Shown in pieces: positions 8,198 through 17,472 of a stretch of DNA of 40,962 bases. The stretch comes from Pseudomonadota bacterium. Its GTDB lineage: Bacteria > Pseudomonadota > Gammaproteobacteria > Pseudomonadales > Halieaceae. The notes beneath the pieces are model-generated. The model was not told where the DNA came from. It ran no database searches and was given only the letters and a program-made list of their open reading frames with translations. The translations under genes were made by a program, and so were the position numbers. The stretch spans positions 1-40,962 of the forward strand of contig JAUVBI010000002.1 in the NCBI GenBank assembly GCA_030591305.1, written 5' to 3'. Position 1 is the first letter of the stretch, and each line of letters begins with the position of its first letter.

Positions 8198-8998
8198 ATG
8201 ACATCTCGCAGAACCGTAATTACCGGTGGCTCCTCTGGCCTGGGTCTGGCCCTGGCTCACGAACTCGTAAAAGAGGGCAATGAATTGATACTCATCGCCC
8301 GCAACCCAACAAAACTGGAGGCGGCGGCAGCAGCAATTTGTACAGCGACACCCGGCGCCAAAGTCAGTTGCTACCCGGTGGATGTTAGCGACGCTCAGGC
8401 CGTGCAGCAGAGCATTGACGAAATTGTTGCCCGAACCGGGGGCATTGACTTGCTGATAAATTCGGCAGGTATTCTGCGTGAGGCGCGCTTTGAAGAAACA
8501 ACAGAAGCTGTTTTCCGGGAAACCTTTGATATCAACCTGTTCGGCCTTATCAACTGCTGTCGCGCAGCCCTGCCCTCGCTGCGGGAAAACTGCGGTACCA
8601 TCGTAAATATTGCCTCCATGGCCTCTCTAACCGGCGTATTTGGTTACACTGCCTATTGTGCATCCAAGCACGCGGTGCAGGGGTTTACCGAGTCACTTTA
8701 CTACGAACTCAAACCCCAGGGCGTACGAGTGCAACTCATATGTCCACCAGAGTTTGACTCACCGATGGTAGATGCGATTGATGAAAACAGAAGTCCGGAG
8801 AATGTGGCGCAAACCCTGCAAATACCCAAGGAGTCGATAGAGATAATCGTTCGGGATACGCTGAAGGCCATTCGTTCCGGACGTTACCACACCATCACGG
8901 GCTTTAAAGCCAGGCTTGTTGGCTTTAGCCTTCAGCATTTTCCAAACATTGGCCGGTGGGTGTCAAACGGCATTATACGAAAAGCAAGAAGGCAGTAG
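8198..8998 (+). CDS. SDR-family oxidoreductase, 3-ketodihydrosphingosine-reductase-like
   Basis: The 266-residue protein has TGGSSGLG (9-16) for NAD(P)H binding, N88 in the NSAG motif, and the catalytic set S140, Y153 and K157 (YTAYCASK). An LICPPEFDSP segment follows the active site. The motif set and C-terminal basic, hydrophobic tail recall the 3-ketodihydrosphingosine reductase branch, which acts on long-chain lipid ketones, but the assignment within SDRs is tentative. A TTG six bases upstream is possible, but AAAGAGG is better spaced for the ATG at 8198. It is monocistronic, convergent with the serine hydrolase gene. Confidence 0.87.
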   Translation: MTSRRTVITGGSSGLGLALAHELVKEGNELILIARNPTKLEAAAAAICTATPGAKVSCYPVDVSDAQAVQQSIDEIVARTGGIDLLINSAGILREARFEETTEAVFRETFDINLFGLINCCRAALPSLRENCGTIVNIASMASLTGVFGYTAYCASKHAVQGFTESLYYELKPQGVRVQLICPPEFDSPMVDAIDENRSPENVAQTLQIPKESIEIIVRDTLKAIRSGRYHTITGFKARLVGFSLQHFPNIGRWVSNGIIRKARRQ

Positions 8999-9029
8999 AC
9001 CTGGCAACAATTAGTTTAGTTCTTCGTGT

Positions 9030-10373
9030 TCATAAAATATCCAGAACCTGCCGGGAAAAAAGCTCTACCCCCTGGTCAACACCGCTTTGAGTCAAGCCCA
9101 GGCGCACAATCACCAGTTCCTGATCGGGGAACACCATGACTCGCTGGCCAGCATTGCCTCCGGCATTGAACATACTTTTTGGCAGCGAGGGAAACTGGCT
9201 GCCCTCGGTGTTAAGCCAGAATGACAAGCCGTAGTTACCCTGCCAGTTGGCAGGACTGGACTGCGTAGCTTCACGCTGCCACCCCGCAGGGAGGATGTCT
9301 GCCCGATCGTGCCAGGCATCCAACCAGAGCTGGCCCACGCGCAGCCAGTCCCTGGCGGCCATGTAGGCATAGGAAGAGCCCACCTGCACACCGCTGGCAT
9401 CAGCCTCGGCAGTCAGGCTGGTGAGCCCCAGGGGATCACTGAAATTGGCTTCCAGCCAGCGATAATAAGGTTCACCTGCCAGCGAGTTCTGCCATAAAAA
9501 GGCGGCCAGGTTGGCATCGCCACTGGAATAACTGAAATGCTCCCCAGGGGGATACACATGGCCATGCCCAGGTGCAGCTCGCCACATAGCTGAACTGTTG
9601 TAGAGCATCTGCGTAGCATCATCGCCGGGATCGTAGGTCTCCACAAACTCAAAGCCGCTTTCCATATGCAGCAGGTTAAACAGATTGAGATCCGGATCTA
9701 CATTCTGCTCTATTCCCAAGAGAGGTTCACCGCTGGACCGCAAAGCCTGTAACACACTCTGGTCAAGAGAGAGCTGCCCTTTTTTTACCTGTATACCAGC
9801 CCAGGTAGCAATCAGGCTTTTGTTCATAGACCAACCCTGCAGGGGCGTAGTGGCAGTAACAGGAGCCAGGTATTGCTCCGCAATAAGCTCCCCTCGATGC
9901 ATGACCAATAATGCGAGGGTGTTGCGACCGCCACCTGCAGGCTCTGCAAAAGCCTGCCTGTAGGGGGTAACCAATTCCGCAGGTGGCGCTACTACTGAAA
10001 TCTCACCGCCATCTGCAGCCTTCGATGCGTCGGTGGGTGTGCCCACAAATTTCTCGCCCTGGCCTGGATTTAAAATACAGCCTGTCGCGGGCCGGTACTG
10101 CGCAGTGCTGGAAAAGCCAAGAAATGTAGACTTAACTGACTTCCCACTCTTATCGCTGACCATATGCAGGAGCCCCAGGGCCGGGCCTAAAATTGCCATG
10201 CGTGGCTCTATATCGCGCTCGAGAATAAATTTTTCAGGCAGGCCTGCAACAAATATACCGGAACACAACTGTTTGGCAGAATAACCCGTGGCGATATGGG
10301 CACCCATAGGTAGATATCGCCAACCCACTACTACCAGTATTGCGAGCAGTATCCCTGTCAAAAGCTTTTTCAT
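9030..10373 (-). CDS. Membrane-anchored serine hydrolase, beta-lactamase/NylB-like fold
   Basis: This 447-residue protein has an N-terminal membrane anchor (residues 3-18) and then a serine-hydrolase domain of the class C beta-lactamase/DD-peptidase type. The nucleophile motif is SMNK (S182-K185), and the Tyr motif is YSSGDAN (Y282). The third motif seems to be NAGGNAGQ near residue 408 in place of KTG or HTG. This pattern resembles 6-aminohexanoate-dimer hydrolase relatives. About 130 residues precede the catalytic domain and are not recognised. Substrates of such proteins range from esters to amides and cannot be predicted here. An AGGGAAG ribosome site precedes the ATG. It is divergent from gor, with 145 bases between. 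Confidence 0.85.
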   Translation of the reverse strand: MKKLLTGILLAILVVVGWRYLPMGAHIATGYSAKQLCSGIFVAGLPEKFILERDIEPRMAILGPALGLLHMVSDKSGKSVKSTFLGFSSTAQYRPATGCILNPGQGEKFVGTPTDASKAADGGEISVVAPPAELVTPYRQAFAEPAGGGRNTLALLVMHRGELIAEQYLAPVTATTPLQGWSMNKSLIATWAGIQVKKGQLSLDQSVLQALRSSGEPLLGIEQNVDPDLNLFNLLHMESGFEFVETYDPGDDATQMLYNSSAMWRAAPGHGHVYPPGEHFSYSSGDANLAAFLWQNSLAGEPYYRWLEANFSDPLGLTSLTAEADASGVQVGSSYAYMAARDWLRVGQLWLDAWHDRADILPAGWQREATQSSPANWQGNYGLSFWLNTEGSQFPSLPKSMFNAGGNAGQRVMVFPDQELVIVRLGLTQSGVDQGVELFSRQVLDIL

Positions 10374-10481
10374 TTATTATCTTCCCTGCAGACCATGATG
10401 AAACTTGTCTATATTGCCTCATCGCGGGACAAATTAAGAACTATAAGGCCTCTGGCGCGTCAAACACCCCGCATTTTGAGT

Positions 10482-10518
10482 TAAAATTACCATCATTAGA
10501 TTCAAGGAGTCAAAAAAC
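10482..10518 (+). promoter_or_regulatory. Possible gor operon -10 element and leader
   Basis: TAAAAT at 10482-10487 matches five of six bases of a sigma-70 -10 element; the region 17-18 bases upstream has only a poor -35. CAAGGAG at about 10502-10508 is a good ribosome site for gor. The evidence for the promoter is weak; the ribosome site is clear. Confidence 0.3.
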
Positions 10519-11880
10519 ATGAGCCACAACATGGATTACGACCTGTTTGTAATTGGCGCCGGTTCCGGCGGCGTAAGGGCAGCTCGCATCGCCGCCGGAT
10601 TTGGAGCAAAGGTAGCGGTGGCGGAAGACCGCTATATGGGGGGCACCTGCGTCAATGTGGGTTGCGTGCCGAAAAAACTTTATGTCTATGCCTCACAGTT
10701 CAGCCACGCCTTTGAAGACGCCCGTGGGTTTGGCTGGGACAGCGAGGTTCCCGCGTTTGATTGGGCCACGTTGCGGGATAACAAAAAAGCGGAGATCTCC
10801 CGCCTGAACGGCATTTACAAAAACCTGCTGGACGGCGTGGATGTGGAAACCATAAACGGGCGCGCCCGCATTGTCGATACCCACACGGTAGAAGTAAACG
10901 GCCAGACTTACAGCGCCGAAAAGATCCTCATTGCCACCGGGGGCTGGCCCTATATACCGGACCTTCCGGGCAGTGAACTGGCACTGAACTCCAACCAGAT
11001 ATTCGACCTGGAGTCTTTTCCGAAACGTCTGGCTATCGTGGGCGGTGGCTATATTGCGGTAGAATTTGCCGGGATATTCAACGGCCTGGGGGCACAGGTA
11101 ACACAGCTCTATCGCGGCCCTTTGTTCCTACGCGGGTTCGACCCCGACATTCGCGCCCACGCAGCCAGTGAGATATCAAAGAGTGGCGTTGACCTGCGTT
11201 TTGAAATTGATGTTGATTCCATTAGTAAATCAGATGATGGCTTGCTGTTAAAACTTTCTGACGGAACCTCTATCACGGTCGATACCGTGTTATACGCCAC
11301 CGGCCGAAGGCCACACCTTGCCGATCTGGGCTTGGAAAATGTGGATGTTGAACTCAGCGAATTCGGCACCATTGTTGTCGACGATCACTTTCGCACTACA
11401 GAGCCCAGTATCTTTGCCCTGGGTGATGTCATCGGCGGAATGGAGCTAACCCCGGTTGCCCTGGCCGAGGGAATGGCCTTCGCGCGGCGCGAGTTTAATA
11501 AAATGGACCCGGAGGTTGAATACGACTTTATTCCCACGGCGGTATTCTGCCAGCCCAATATCGGTACGGTTGGTTTTACCGAGGACGAGGCTCATGCGAA
11601 GTTCGGTCATATCCGCCTGTTCAAATCCACCTTCAAGCCGATGAAGCACACCATCAGCGGTCGCGATGAAAAAACCTTTATGAAGATTATTGTAGACAAG
11701 GCCACTGACCGGGTCGTGGGCGTACATATGATGGGCCCCGATGCCGGGGAAATTATCCAGGGTATTGCCATTGCACTGAAAGCCGGCGCGACCAAGGCCA
11801 TGTTTGACAGTACCATTGGCATACACCCCACTGCCGCTGAAGAGTTCGTCACCATGCGCGAACCCTGGACCGAAGACTGA
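10519..11880 (+). CDS. gor: Glutathione-disulfide reductase
   Basis: The 453-residue flavoprotein reduces glutathione disulfide with NADPH in the cytoplasm. FAD binding is shown by GAGSGG (13-18). The redox disulfide is C44/C49 in [14 protein letters not shown] second Rossmann fold ([11 protein letters not shown], about 176-186) binds NADPH. The C-terminal dimerisation domain ends with HPTAAEE, giving the catalytic H436 and E441. Length matches the family (about 450). It has a strong ribosome site and heads a likely five-gene operon, with the TauE/SafE gene starting two bases after its stop. That pairing suggests a link between thiol and sulfur handling, which is inference. Confidence 0.96.
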   Translation: MSHNMDYDLFVIGAGSGGVRAARIAAGFGAKVAVAEDRYMGGTCVNVGCVPKKLYVYASQFSHAFEDARGFGWDSEVPAFDWATLRDNKKAEISRLNGIYKNLLDGVDVETINGRARIVDTHTVEVNGQTYSAEKILIATGGWPYIPDLPGSELALNSNQIFDLESFPKRLAIVGGGYIAVEFAGIFNGLGAQVTQLYRGPLFLRGFDPDIRAHAASEISKSGVDLRFEIDVDSISKSDDGLLLKLSDGTSITVDTVLYATGRRPHLADLGLENVDVELSEFGTIVVDDHFRTTEPSIFALGDVIGGMELTPVALAEGMAFARREFNKMDPEVEYDFIPTAVFCQPNIGTVGFTEDEAHAKFGHIRLFKSTFKPMKHTISGRDEKTFMKIIVDKATDRVVGVHMMGPDAGEIIQGIAIALKAGATKAMFDSTIGIHPTAAEEFVTMREPWTED

Positions 11881-11882
11881 AC

Positions 11883-12641
11883 ATGAGCCCGGATTTATGG
11901 CAAGCAGGCCTGCTGATTGCAGTCGGTGTTATCGCCGGGTTTCTCAATGTTATCGCCGGGGGCGGGTCATTGCTCACTGTGCCAGTGATGGTCTTTCTGG
12001 GCATGCCCGGTCCGGTGGCCAACGGCACCAACCGCATAGCTATACTGGCGCAAAACCTGAGCGCAATAACCGCCTTTTTCAAAAAAGGGTTTAGCGATTT
12101 CAAGTTGAGCCTGTCGCTAGCTGCCTGTGCGGTACCCGGAGCGATAATAGGTGCACTGCTGGGCGTGCAATTACACGGCATCTGGTTCAACCGCATTCTC
12201 GCCCTGATTATGCTTGGGGTCATGCTGGTCATGTTCTTCGACAAAGGTACCTCCACCACAAGTCAGCACGGAGAACCGACTCGAAAGCAATTGGTCCGGG
12301 GCCATATTATGATGGTGGGCGTGGGCTTCTGGGGGGGCTTCATTCAAATCGGCGTGGGCTTTATTATCATGCCGGTACTAAACCGGGTAATGGGCCTGGA
12401 TCTTGTGCGCACCAATATGCATAAGGTTTTTATTATTGCGACCTACACCATAGCTGCCCTGGCCGTGTTTGCATCCCAAGTGCCTATTATGTGGGCAGCG
12501 GGTGCAGCCCTCGCCATTGGTACTTCCATCGGTGGTTATATGGGCGCTCACTTCAGCATAAAAAAAGGGGAGCAGCTCATTCGCCGAGTACTGAATATCG
12601 TGCTCATTATTTTCATTATCAAGCTATTGTTCTTTCCATGA
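11883..12641 (+). CDS. TauE/SafE family sulfite/anion exporter
   Basis: The 252-residue inner-membrane protein has about eight hydrophobic segments. Two related halves each start with a Gly-rich segment: GFLNVIAGGGSLLTVPVM near residues 20-37 and GVGFWGGFIQIGVGFIIMP near 141-160. This duplicated pattern is the TauE/SafE signature. Characterised relatives export sulfite, sulfoacetate or other organosulfonates, but most are uncharacterised. It starts two bases after the gor stop, and its own stop overlaps the ABC ATPase start (ATGA), so it lies in the same operon. The real substrate is unknown. Confidence 0.92.
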   Translation: MSPDLWQAGLLIAVGVIAGFLNVIAGGGSLLTVPVMVFLGMPGPVANGTNRIAILAQNLSAITAFFKKGFSDFKLSLSLAACAVPGAIIGALLGVQLHGIWFNRILALIMLGVMLVMFFDKGTSTTSQHGEPTRKQLVRGHIMMVGVGFWGGFIQIGVGFIIMPVLNRVMGLDLVRTNMHKVFIIATYTIAALAVFASQVPIMWAAGAALAIGTSIGGYMGAHFSIKKGEQLIRRVLNIVLIIFIIKLLFFP

Positions 12642-13591
12642 TTGAGGCGCGCCACCTGACCCGACGCTACGGCAAGAATACTGCCGTGGGCAACGTCTCC
12701 TTCCACATTGGTCGCAATGAGATTGTCGGCCTGCTGGGGCACAATGGCGCCGGCAAAACCACCATTATGAAAATGCTCAGCGGCTATCTGGAGCCCACCG
12801 CGGGCAGCATTCACATCGCAGGCATTGACCTGGCTACCGACCCACACCCGATACAGCAGCAATTGGGTTACCTGCCAGAAAACCTGCCCATCTATCCCGA
12901 AATGATGGTCGCTGACTACCTGGAATACGCCGCCACCCTGAAACGAATTGTGCCCACCGAGCGCCTGCTGGCGGTCAGGGATGCTGTCCTGGCCACCAAC
13001 CTTGAACACCGGGTGCTGGATCCCATAGACACCCTCTCCAGAGGAATGCGGCAGCGCCTGGGCGTTGCCCAGGCTCTGCTCGGGAGGCCGCGCTTGCTCA
13101 TCCTCGACGAACCCACCAACGGTCTGGACCCCGAACAAACCGACCACATGCGCAGCCTGATCAAACAGTTGGCGCGCAGGGCAACGGTCATTCTGTCAAC
13201 ACATATCATGCAGGAAGTGGAGGCCGTGTGTGACAGGGTCCTGATCTTGAGCAACGGCAAGCTGGTATTGGATAAGACATTGCAGGACATATGCTGTACC
13301 CACACCCTGTTGCTTAGAGTGTGTAATAGCAACCCCTCGCTGGCATCGTATTTACGCCGCCTGCCCCAGGTGGCAAAGATAAGCTCCGAGCCCAGCGGGC
13401 CAAACCAAATGTCTCATACGCTCATTCTGCACGAAAACTCAAATCCGGACACCGCCGCCAACAACATTGCCAAATGCGTGCTGAAAGCTGGCGCACGCCT
13501 GTATACACTGCAGCCACTGGAGAGGGACCTGGAGGACATCTTCAGACAGGCCAGCGCCCAGGGCTCCGATGAGGCCCTTACAAATGCTTAG
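12638..13591 (+). CDS. ABC transporter ATPase, GldA/NosF type
   Basis: The 317-residue ATPase has Walker A GHNGAGKT (34-41), signature LSRGMRQ (133-139), Walker B LLILDEP (153-159, E158) and the switch His H189. The C-terminal 90 residues are the extension usual in ABC-2-type export ATPases. A longer frame opens at 12491, but the ATG at 12638 starts exactly at the conserved N-terminus and overlaps the previous stop as ATGA, so it is the real start. It powers the permease encoded next. The gene order ATPase, permease/GldG, DUF4340 matches the Gld-type ABC auxiliary system, named from gliding Bacteroidetes but widespread in non-gliding proteobacteria, where its cargo is unknown. Confidence 0.94.
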   Translation: MIEARHLTRRYGKNTAVGNVSFHIGRNEIVGLLGHNGAGKTTIMKMLSGYLEPTAGSIHIAGIDLATDPHPIQQQLGYLPENLPIYPEMMVADYLEYAATLKRIVPTERLLAVRDAVLATNLEHRVLDPIDTLSRGMRQRLGVAQALLGRPRLLILDEPTNGLDPEQTDHMRSLIKQLARRATVILSTHIMQEVEAVCDRVLILSNGKLVLDKTLQDICCTHTLLLRVCNSNPSLASYLRRLPQVAKISSEPSGPNQMSHTLILHENSNPDTAANNIAKCVLKAGARLYTLQPLERDLEDIFRQASAQGSDEALTNA

Positions 13592-16436
13592 CAGAGGGAT
13601 GGCGCGTCGCGTCGCAAGCAAGGAAATTCGCCTGTTTTTTACCTCACCCGCGGCCTGGTTATTTCTGGTCAGCTATGTAGGTGCCAGTCTCTTCGTCTTT
13701 TTTTGGGTGGAGTCTTTCTTTGCGCGCAACGTCGCCGATGTGCGCCCCCTGTTCGAATGGATGCCAAAACTGCTGATTTTTCTCAGCGCTGCACTCACCA
13801 TGCGCATGTGGAGCGAAGAGCGCAGGACGGGCACACTGGAGCACGTGCTCACCCAGCCGGTTGGCCTGTGGCATTTTGTACTGGGAAAATTTCGAGCCTG
13901 TTTTTTCCTGATGTTACTGGCTTTATTGTCCACGGCACCTCTGCCCATAACGGTTGCCCTGATCGCCAACCTGGACTGGGGACCGGTGGTTGCAGCCTAT
14001 CTGGCCACAACCCTCCTCGGTGGTGCCTATATCAGTATTGGCCTGTATGTTTCAGCGCGTACCGATAACGCGATTGTCAGCCTGATTGGTACGGTACTGC
14101 TTTGCGGCATAATCTATTTACTGGGAAGCACCACCGTTGCAGATTTTTTTGACAGCGATACGGCAGAGCTACTGCGCTTGTTTGGCAGCGGGTCACGTTT
14201 CCACAGCATTAGCCGCGGCGTGCTGGATATCAGGGACCTGGTGTACTACCTGAGTGTGATAGCAATATTTCTCACGCTCAATGTTTTTGCCCTGGAAAAA
14301 GAACGCTGGGCACGGGGCGCTGCCATCAAGCGCCACCTGCAATGGCGATTTGCCATTTTTCTGCTGGTGACCAATGTCCTGTTGGCAAATGTCTGGCTAA
14401 ACCGTATCACCAACCTGCGCATAGACCTGACCGAGGGCCAACTCTACTCAATTTCCGAGCCCACTTATGAATATCTTGAAAAACTGCAAGAACCCCTATT
14501 GATACGCGGCTACTTCAGTGCAAAAACACACCCCCTATTATCCCCGCTTATCCCGCAACTGCGGGACCTGATTAGCGAGTACGAGGTGGCGGGCAAGGGC
14601 AAGGTTCGCGTCGAATTTCTGGATCCGGCGGACAATCCGGCGCTTGAAAAGGAAGCCAACGACTTATACGGCATACAGGCCACCCCCTTCCAGATTGCCG
14701 ACCGCTACCAGTCTGCACTCATGAGTTCCTATTTCAACATTCTGGTGCGCTATGGTGATGAATTCGAAACCCTGGGATTTACCGACCTGATCGAGGCAAA
14801 AACCGGCAGTAACGTACAGGCTGAAGTGTTACTTCGCAATCCCGAATTTGACATCACCCGGGCCATTAAGAATGTATTGTATAACTATCAGCTTGGCGGC
14901 AAACTGTTCGATGGTATCAATGATGAGGTGGATTTTATTGCCTACGTCTCCCGTGATGAGCTACTGCCGGAATTACTGGTGGAGTATAAGAAAGCCATTC
15001 GCCGGGTACTTGATGAACTGGAACTGACATCGCAGGGAAAATTTACCGTTCGGTTTATAGAGCCCGAGGCGAGAGCTGGCGCCGTCGCGCAGCAGATTGA
15101 CCAGCAGTGGGGCTTTAAACCCATGATTGCCTCGGTGGATTCAGAGCATGAATTTTTCTTTTATCTCACCCTGGCAGACACGCGACAGGTGGTGCAGTTA
15201 CCCACAGACCAGTTTAACCCCGATCAGTTCCAGGCACAGCTGGAAGCGGGCCTCAAACGCTTTGCCAGCGGATTCACCAAAACCGTGTCACTGCTGGTAC
15301 CCGACGTAGATGAGAGAATGGCGACACATCACCTGGGAGGCCCTACTTTTATAAATCTGGAGCGCCTGATCACCCAAGACTACAGCATACGCATGGACGA
15401 CCTTGCCAGTGGACAGGTAAGCCCCGAGGCAGATATTCTCGCCGTGGTCGCGCCGCACCAACTCACCCAACAGCAACTATTTGCCATCGACCAGTTTGTT
15501 ATGCGCGGGGGCACTCTGGTTCTGGTGACCTCCCCCTATACGATGGAGCTGGCTGGTGGCCAACTTCGCTTGCAGGAGTGGAGCAGTGGCCTGGGAGAAT
15601 GGCTTGCCCATCACGGCATAGCGATTGGCAAGGCTCTGGTAATGGACGAGCAGAACTCCCCCTTCCCAGCGCCGGTGATGCGTACTTCCGGAGACTATGA
15701 GTTCCAGGATGTGCAGATTATCGACTACCCCTATTTCATCGACATGCGCTCTGGGGGGCTGGCCGAGGGGCACCCGATCACCAGCAGTCTGCCGCAACTG
15801 ACCATGGCCTGGGCATCCCCTATTACAGTGGACAAAACGCGCGCAGTGAAGGTCACGACACTGCTGCGAAGTTCAGCCAAATCATGGCTGTCCCGCAGTG
15901 CAAAAATTATGCCCGGCAGGGATGAACAAGGTGAATTGCAGTTCGATAAGCAGGATCCGCAGCACCCCATTGATGTGGCCGTGGTAGTACAGGGGCGCTT
16001 TGAATCCTGGTTTGCTGGCAAACCCTACCCACTCTCGGCCATCGACGGCTCCGGCGACACGGGTATTAATACGATCGTTGAACACTCGCCCAATTCCGCC
16101 CGGATTATTCTATATGCCTCCAATGACTTTTTGGATGACCAGATACTGAAGGCCGTGGTAACCGCCGCCGGAACGCAATACATCGGTCCATTAGAGCTAT
16201 TTATGAATACTCTGGACTGGGCGGTACAGGACGATGCCCTGCTGACCATACGCTCTGGTGGAAATTTCAACCGTACACTTCCCAATATGGATCGCAACAC
16301 CCAGAAAATTATCGAGTACCTGAACTACGCCGCAAGTTTTCTCTTTTTACTGATACTGGCGGCCATTCATCGGGTCCGCAAAATACTGCGTAAGCGTTAC
16401 TATGCCAGAGCCCTCTCGGCGACAGGATCGGCATGA
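13584..16436 (+). CDS. Fused ABC-2 permease (GldF-like) and GldG-like auxiliary protein
   Basis: This protein of about 950 residues joins two parts. Residues 1-250 form a six-helix ABC-2 permease (KEIRLFFTSPAAW near the N-terminus, SEERRTGTLEHVL after helix 2). After another membrane helix (about 260-278), a large GldG-type periplasmic region (ABC_transp_aux) runs to about 910, and a last membrane helix precedes a basic tail (RVRKILRKRYY). In flavobacteria GldF and GldG are separate; fusion is common in proteobacteria. The ATGs at 13569, 13584 and 13599 are all in frame; I chose 13584, which has GAGG nine bases before it. All options overlap or abut the ATPase stop. The cargo is unknown. Confidence 0.92.
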   Translation: MLSRGMARRVASKEIRLFFTSPAAWLFLVSYVGASLFVFFWVESFFARNVADVRPLFEWMPKLLIFLSAALTMRMWSEERRTGTLEHVLTQPVGLWHFVLGKFRACFFLMLLALLSTAPLPITVALIANLDWGPVVAAYLATTLLGGAYISIGLYVSARTDNAIVSLIGTVLLCGIIYLLGSTTVADFFDSDTAELLRLFGSGSRFHSISRGVLDIRDLVYYLSVIAIFLTLNVFALEKERWARGAAIKRHLQWRFAIFLLVTNVLLANVWLNRITNLRIDLTEGQLYSISEPTYEYLEKLQEPLLIRGYFSAKTHPLLSPLIPQLRDLISEYEVAGKGKVRVEFLDPADNPALEKEANDLYGIQATPFQIADRYQSALMSSYFNILVRYGDEFETLGFTDLIEAKTGSNVQAEVLLRNPEFDITRAIKNVLYNYQLGGKLFDGINDEVDFIAYVSRDELLPELLVEYKKAIRRVLDELELTSQGKFTVRFIEPEARAGAVAQQIDQQWGFKPMIASVDSEHEFFFYLTLADTRQVVQLPTDQFNPDQFQAQLEAGLKRFASGFTKTVSLLVPDVDERMATHHLGGPTFINLERLITQDYSIRMDDLASGQVSPEADILAVVAPHQLTQQQLFAIDQFVMRGGTLVLVTSPYTMELAGGQLRLQEWSSGLGEWLAHHGIAIGKALVMDEQNSPFPAPVMRTSGDYEFQDVQIIDYPYFIDMRSGGLAEGHPITSSLPQLTMAWASPITVDKTRAVKVTTLLRSSAKSWLSRSAKIMPGRDEQGELQFDKQDPQHPIDVAVVVQGRFESWFAGKPYPLSAIDGSGDTGINTIVEHSPNSARIILYASNDFLDDQILKAVVTAAGTQYIGPLELFMNTLDWAVQDDALLTIRSGGNFNRTLPNMDRNTQKIIEYLNYAASFLFLLILAAIHRVRKILRKRYYARALSATGSA

Positions 16437-17326
16437 AACCGCTAACCAATGCTCTCATCCTTATTTTCATTATTCAAAGTGCCATGGTCGCGAGCCTGTA
16501 CTGGCCTGACACCGATCTTATAAAGGCACTTAACCACGAACAGTTTGTTCTGTTTGATGCCTATTTACTGGATGAAATTCACGTGGGTGATGAACAGGGA
16601 AACGAGGCCGTTTTACTAAAAGCGGGAAATCACTGGATTCTATCGGACCTAACAGGCCTGGCTATCGACCCAGGCCTCATCGAAAAACTCCTGCAGGGTG
16701 TGATTCACGCCAGAACCGGCTGGCCCGTCGCAAATACGGTGGCCGCACGGCAACGCTTCCAGTTAACCGACTACAACTTCCAACGACGCCTGACCCTGAT
16801 CGGCAATGGCGAGTTGTTGGGCACTATTTACCTGGGAAGCTCCCCAGGGTTTAAAAAAGTTTACGCCAGAAACAGCACCCAGGATGCTATTTTTACCATC
16901 CCCTTTAACATTTTTGACGCCTCGGGCTCAGAGGGTGACTGGCTGGACAAACGAATCCTGCAAACGCCATCACCGCTGACCATTACCAGCGACGGCTACA
17001 CCCTGCACAAGCAAGATGGAAAATGGCTCACCGACACCGGCCAGATACCCGATTCGCGAGAGCTCGAAGCACTGCTGCTGGCACTGGCGAGCGTACAAAT
17101 AGAAGGTGTGGCCGCACAGGACCTGCAACGCACCCTGTCTATAGCAGTACCTAGGATAGAGCTGGCGGTAGAAACTCTGGCTGGAGATACCCGCTTCGAG
17201 CTGTTCACGTTGGGCGAGCGGCACTATATACACTGCAGTGACTACCCACTCTTCTTTACCTTGAGCAACTACGATTTCAATCGCTTTGCAACACTGAATG
17301 CGCATCTACTGCGGGGCGACGGCTGA
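16433..17326 (+). CDS. DUF4340 domain protein of the Gld-type ABC system
   Basis: The 297-residue protein has an N-terminal membrane segment (about 5-25) and an extracytoplasmic domain of the DUF4340 type, with repeated beta-rich units (for example GNHWILSDLTG and DGKWLTDTGQIPD) and the segment LGTIYLGSSPGFKKVYAR. DUF4340 proteins nearly always follow GldFG-like genes, and the ATGA overlap with the preceding stop fits an obligate partner. It probably sits in the periplasm beside the GldG domain. No enzymatic motif is visible. It ends the operon; the next 146 bases separate it from the valine cluster. Confidence 0.85.
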   Translation: MKPLTNALILIFIIQSAMVASLYWPDTDLIKALNHEQFVLFDAYLLDEIHVGDEQGNEAVLLKAGNHWILSDLTGLAIDPGLIEKLLQGVIHARTGWPVANTVAARQRFQLTDYNFQRRLTLIGNGELLGTIYLGSSPGFKKVYARNSTQDAIFTIPFNIFDASGSEGDWLDKRILQTPSPLTITSDGYTLHKQDGKWLTDTGQIPDSRELEALLLALASVQIEGVAAQDLQRTLSIAVPRIELAVETLAGDTRFELFTLGERHYIHCSDYPLFFTLSNYDFNRFATLNAHLLRGDG

Positions 17327-17414
17327 GCCAATGACATAGAATGCGTCGTTATCCCAACCCTGCGGCCAAAAACACCTCCGTTCCGTCATACACAGCTAAA
17401 GAATAGTCATAAAA

Positions 17415-17444
17415 TTCATATTGCGCTACTTTTGCTGCTAGAAT
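17415..17444 (+). promoter_or_regulatory. Possible promoter of the valine catabolic operon
   Basis: TTCATA (17415-17420) and TAGAAT (17439-17444) are 18 bases apart and partly match sigma-70 -35 and -10 elements. They lie in an AT-rich stretch just before the first gene of the cluster. The call rests on position and a partial match only. Confidence 0.3.
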
Positions 17445-17472
17445 TTATTTCTGTCCATTGTCGGTGAAGTCC

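Noticed and set aside
12491..12637. Longer start for the ABC ATPase
   Set aside because: It lies inside the TauE/SafE gene; the ATG at 12638 begins the conserved domain and overlaps the previous stop.
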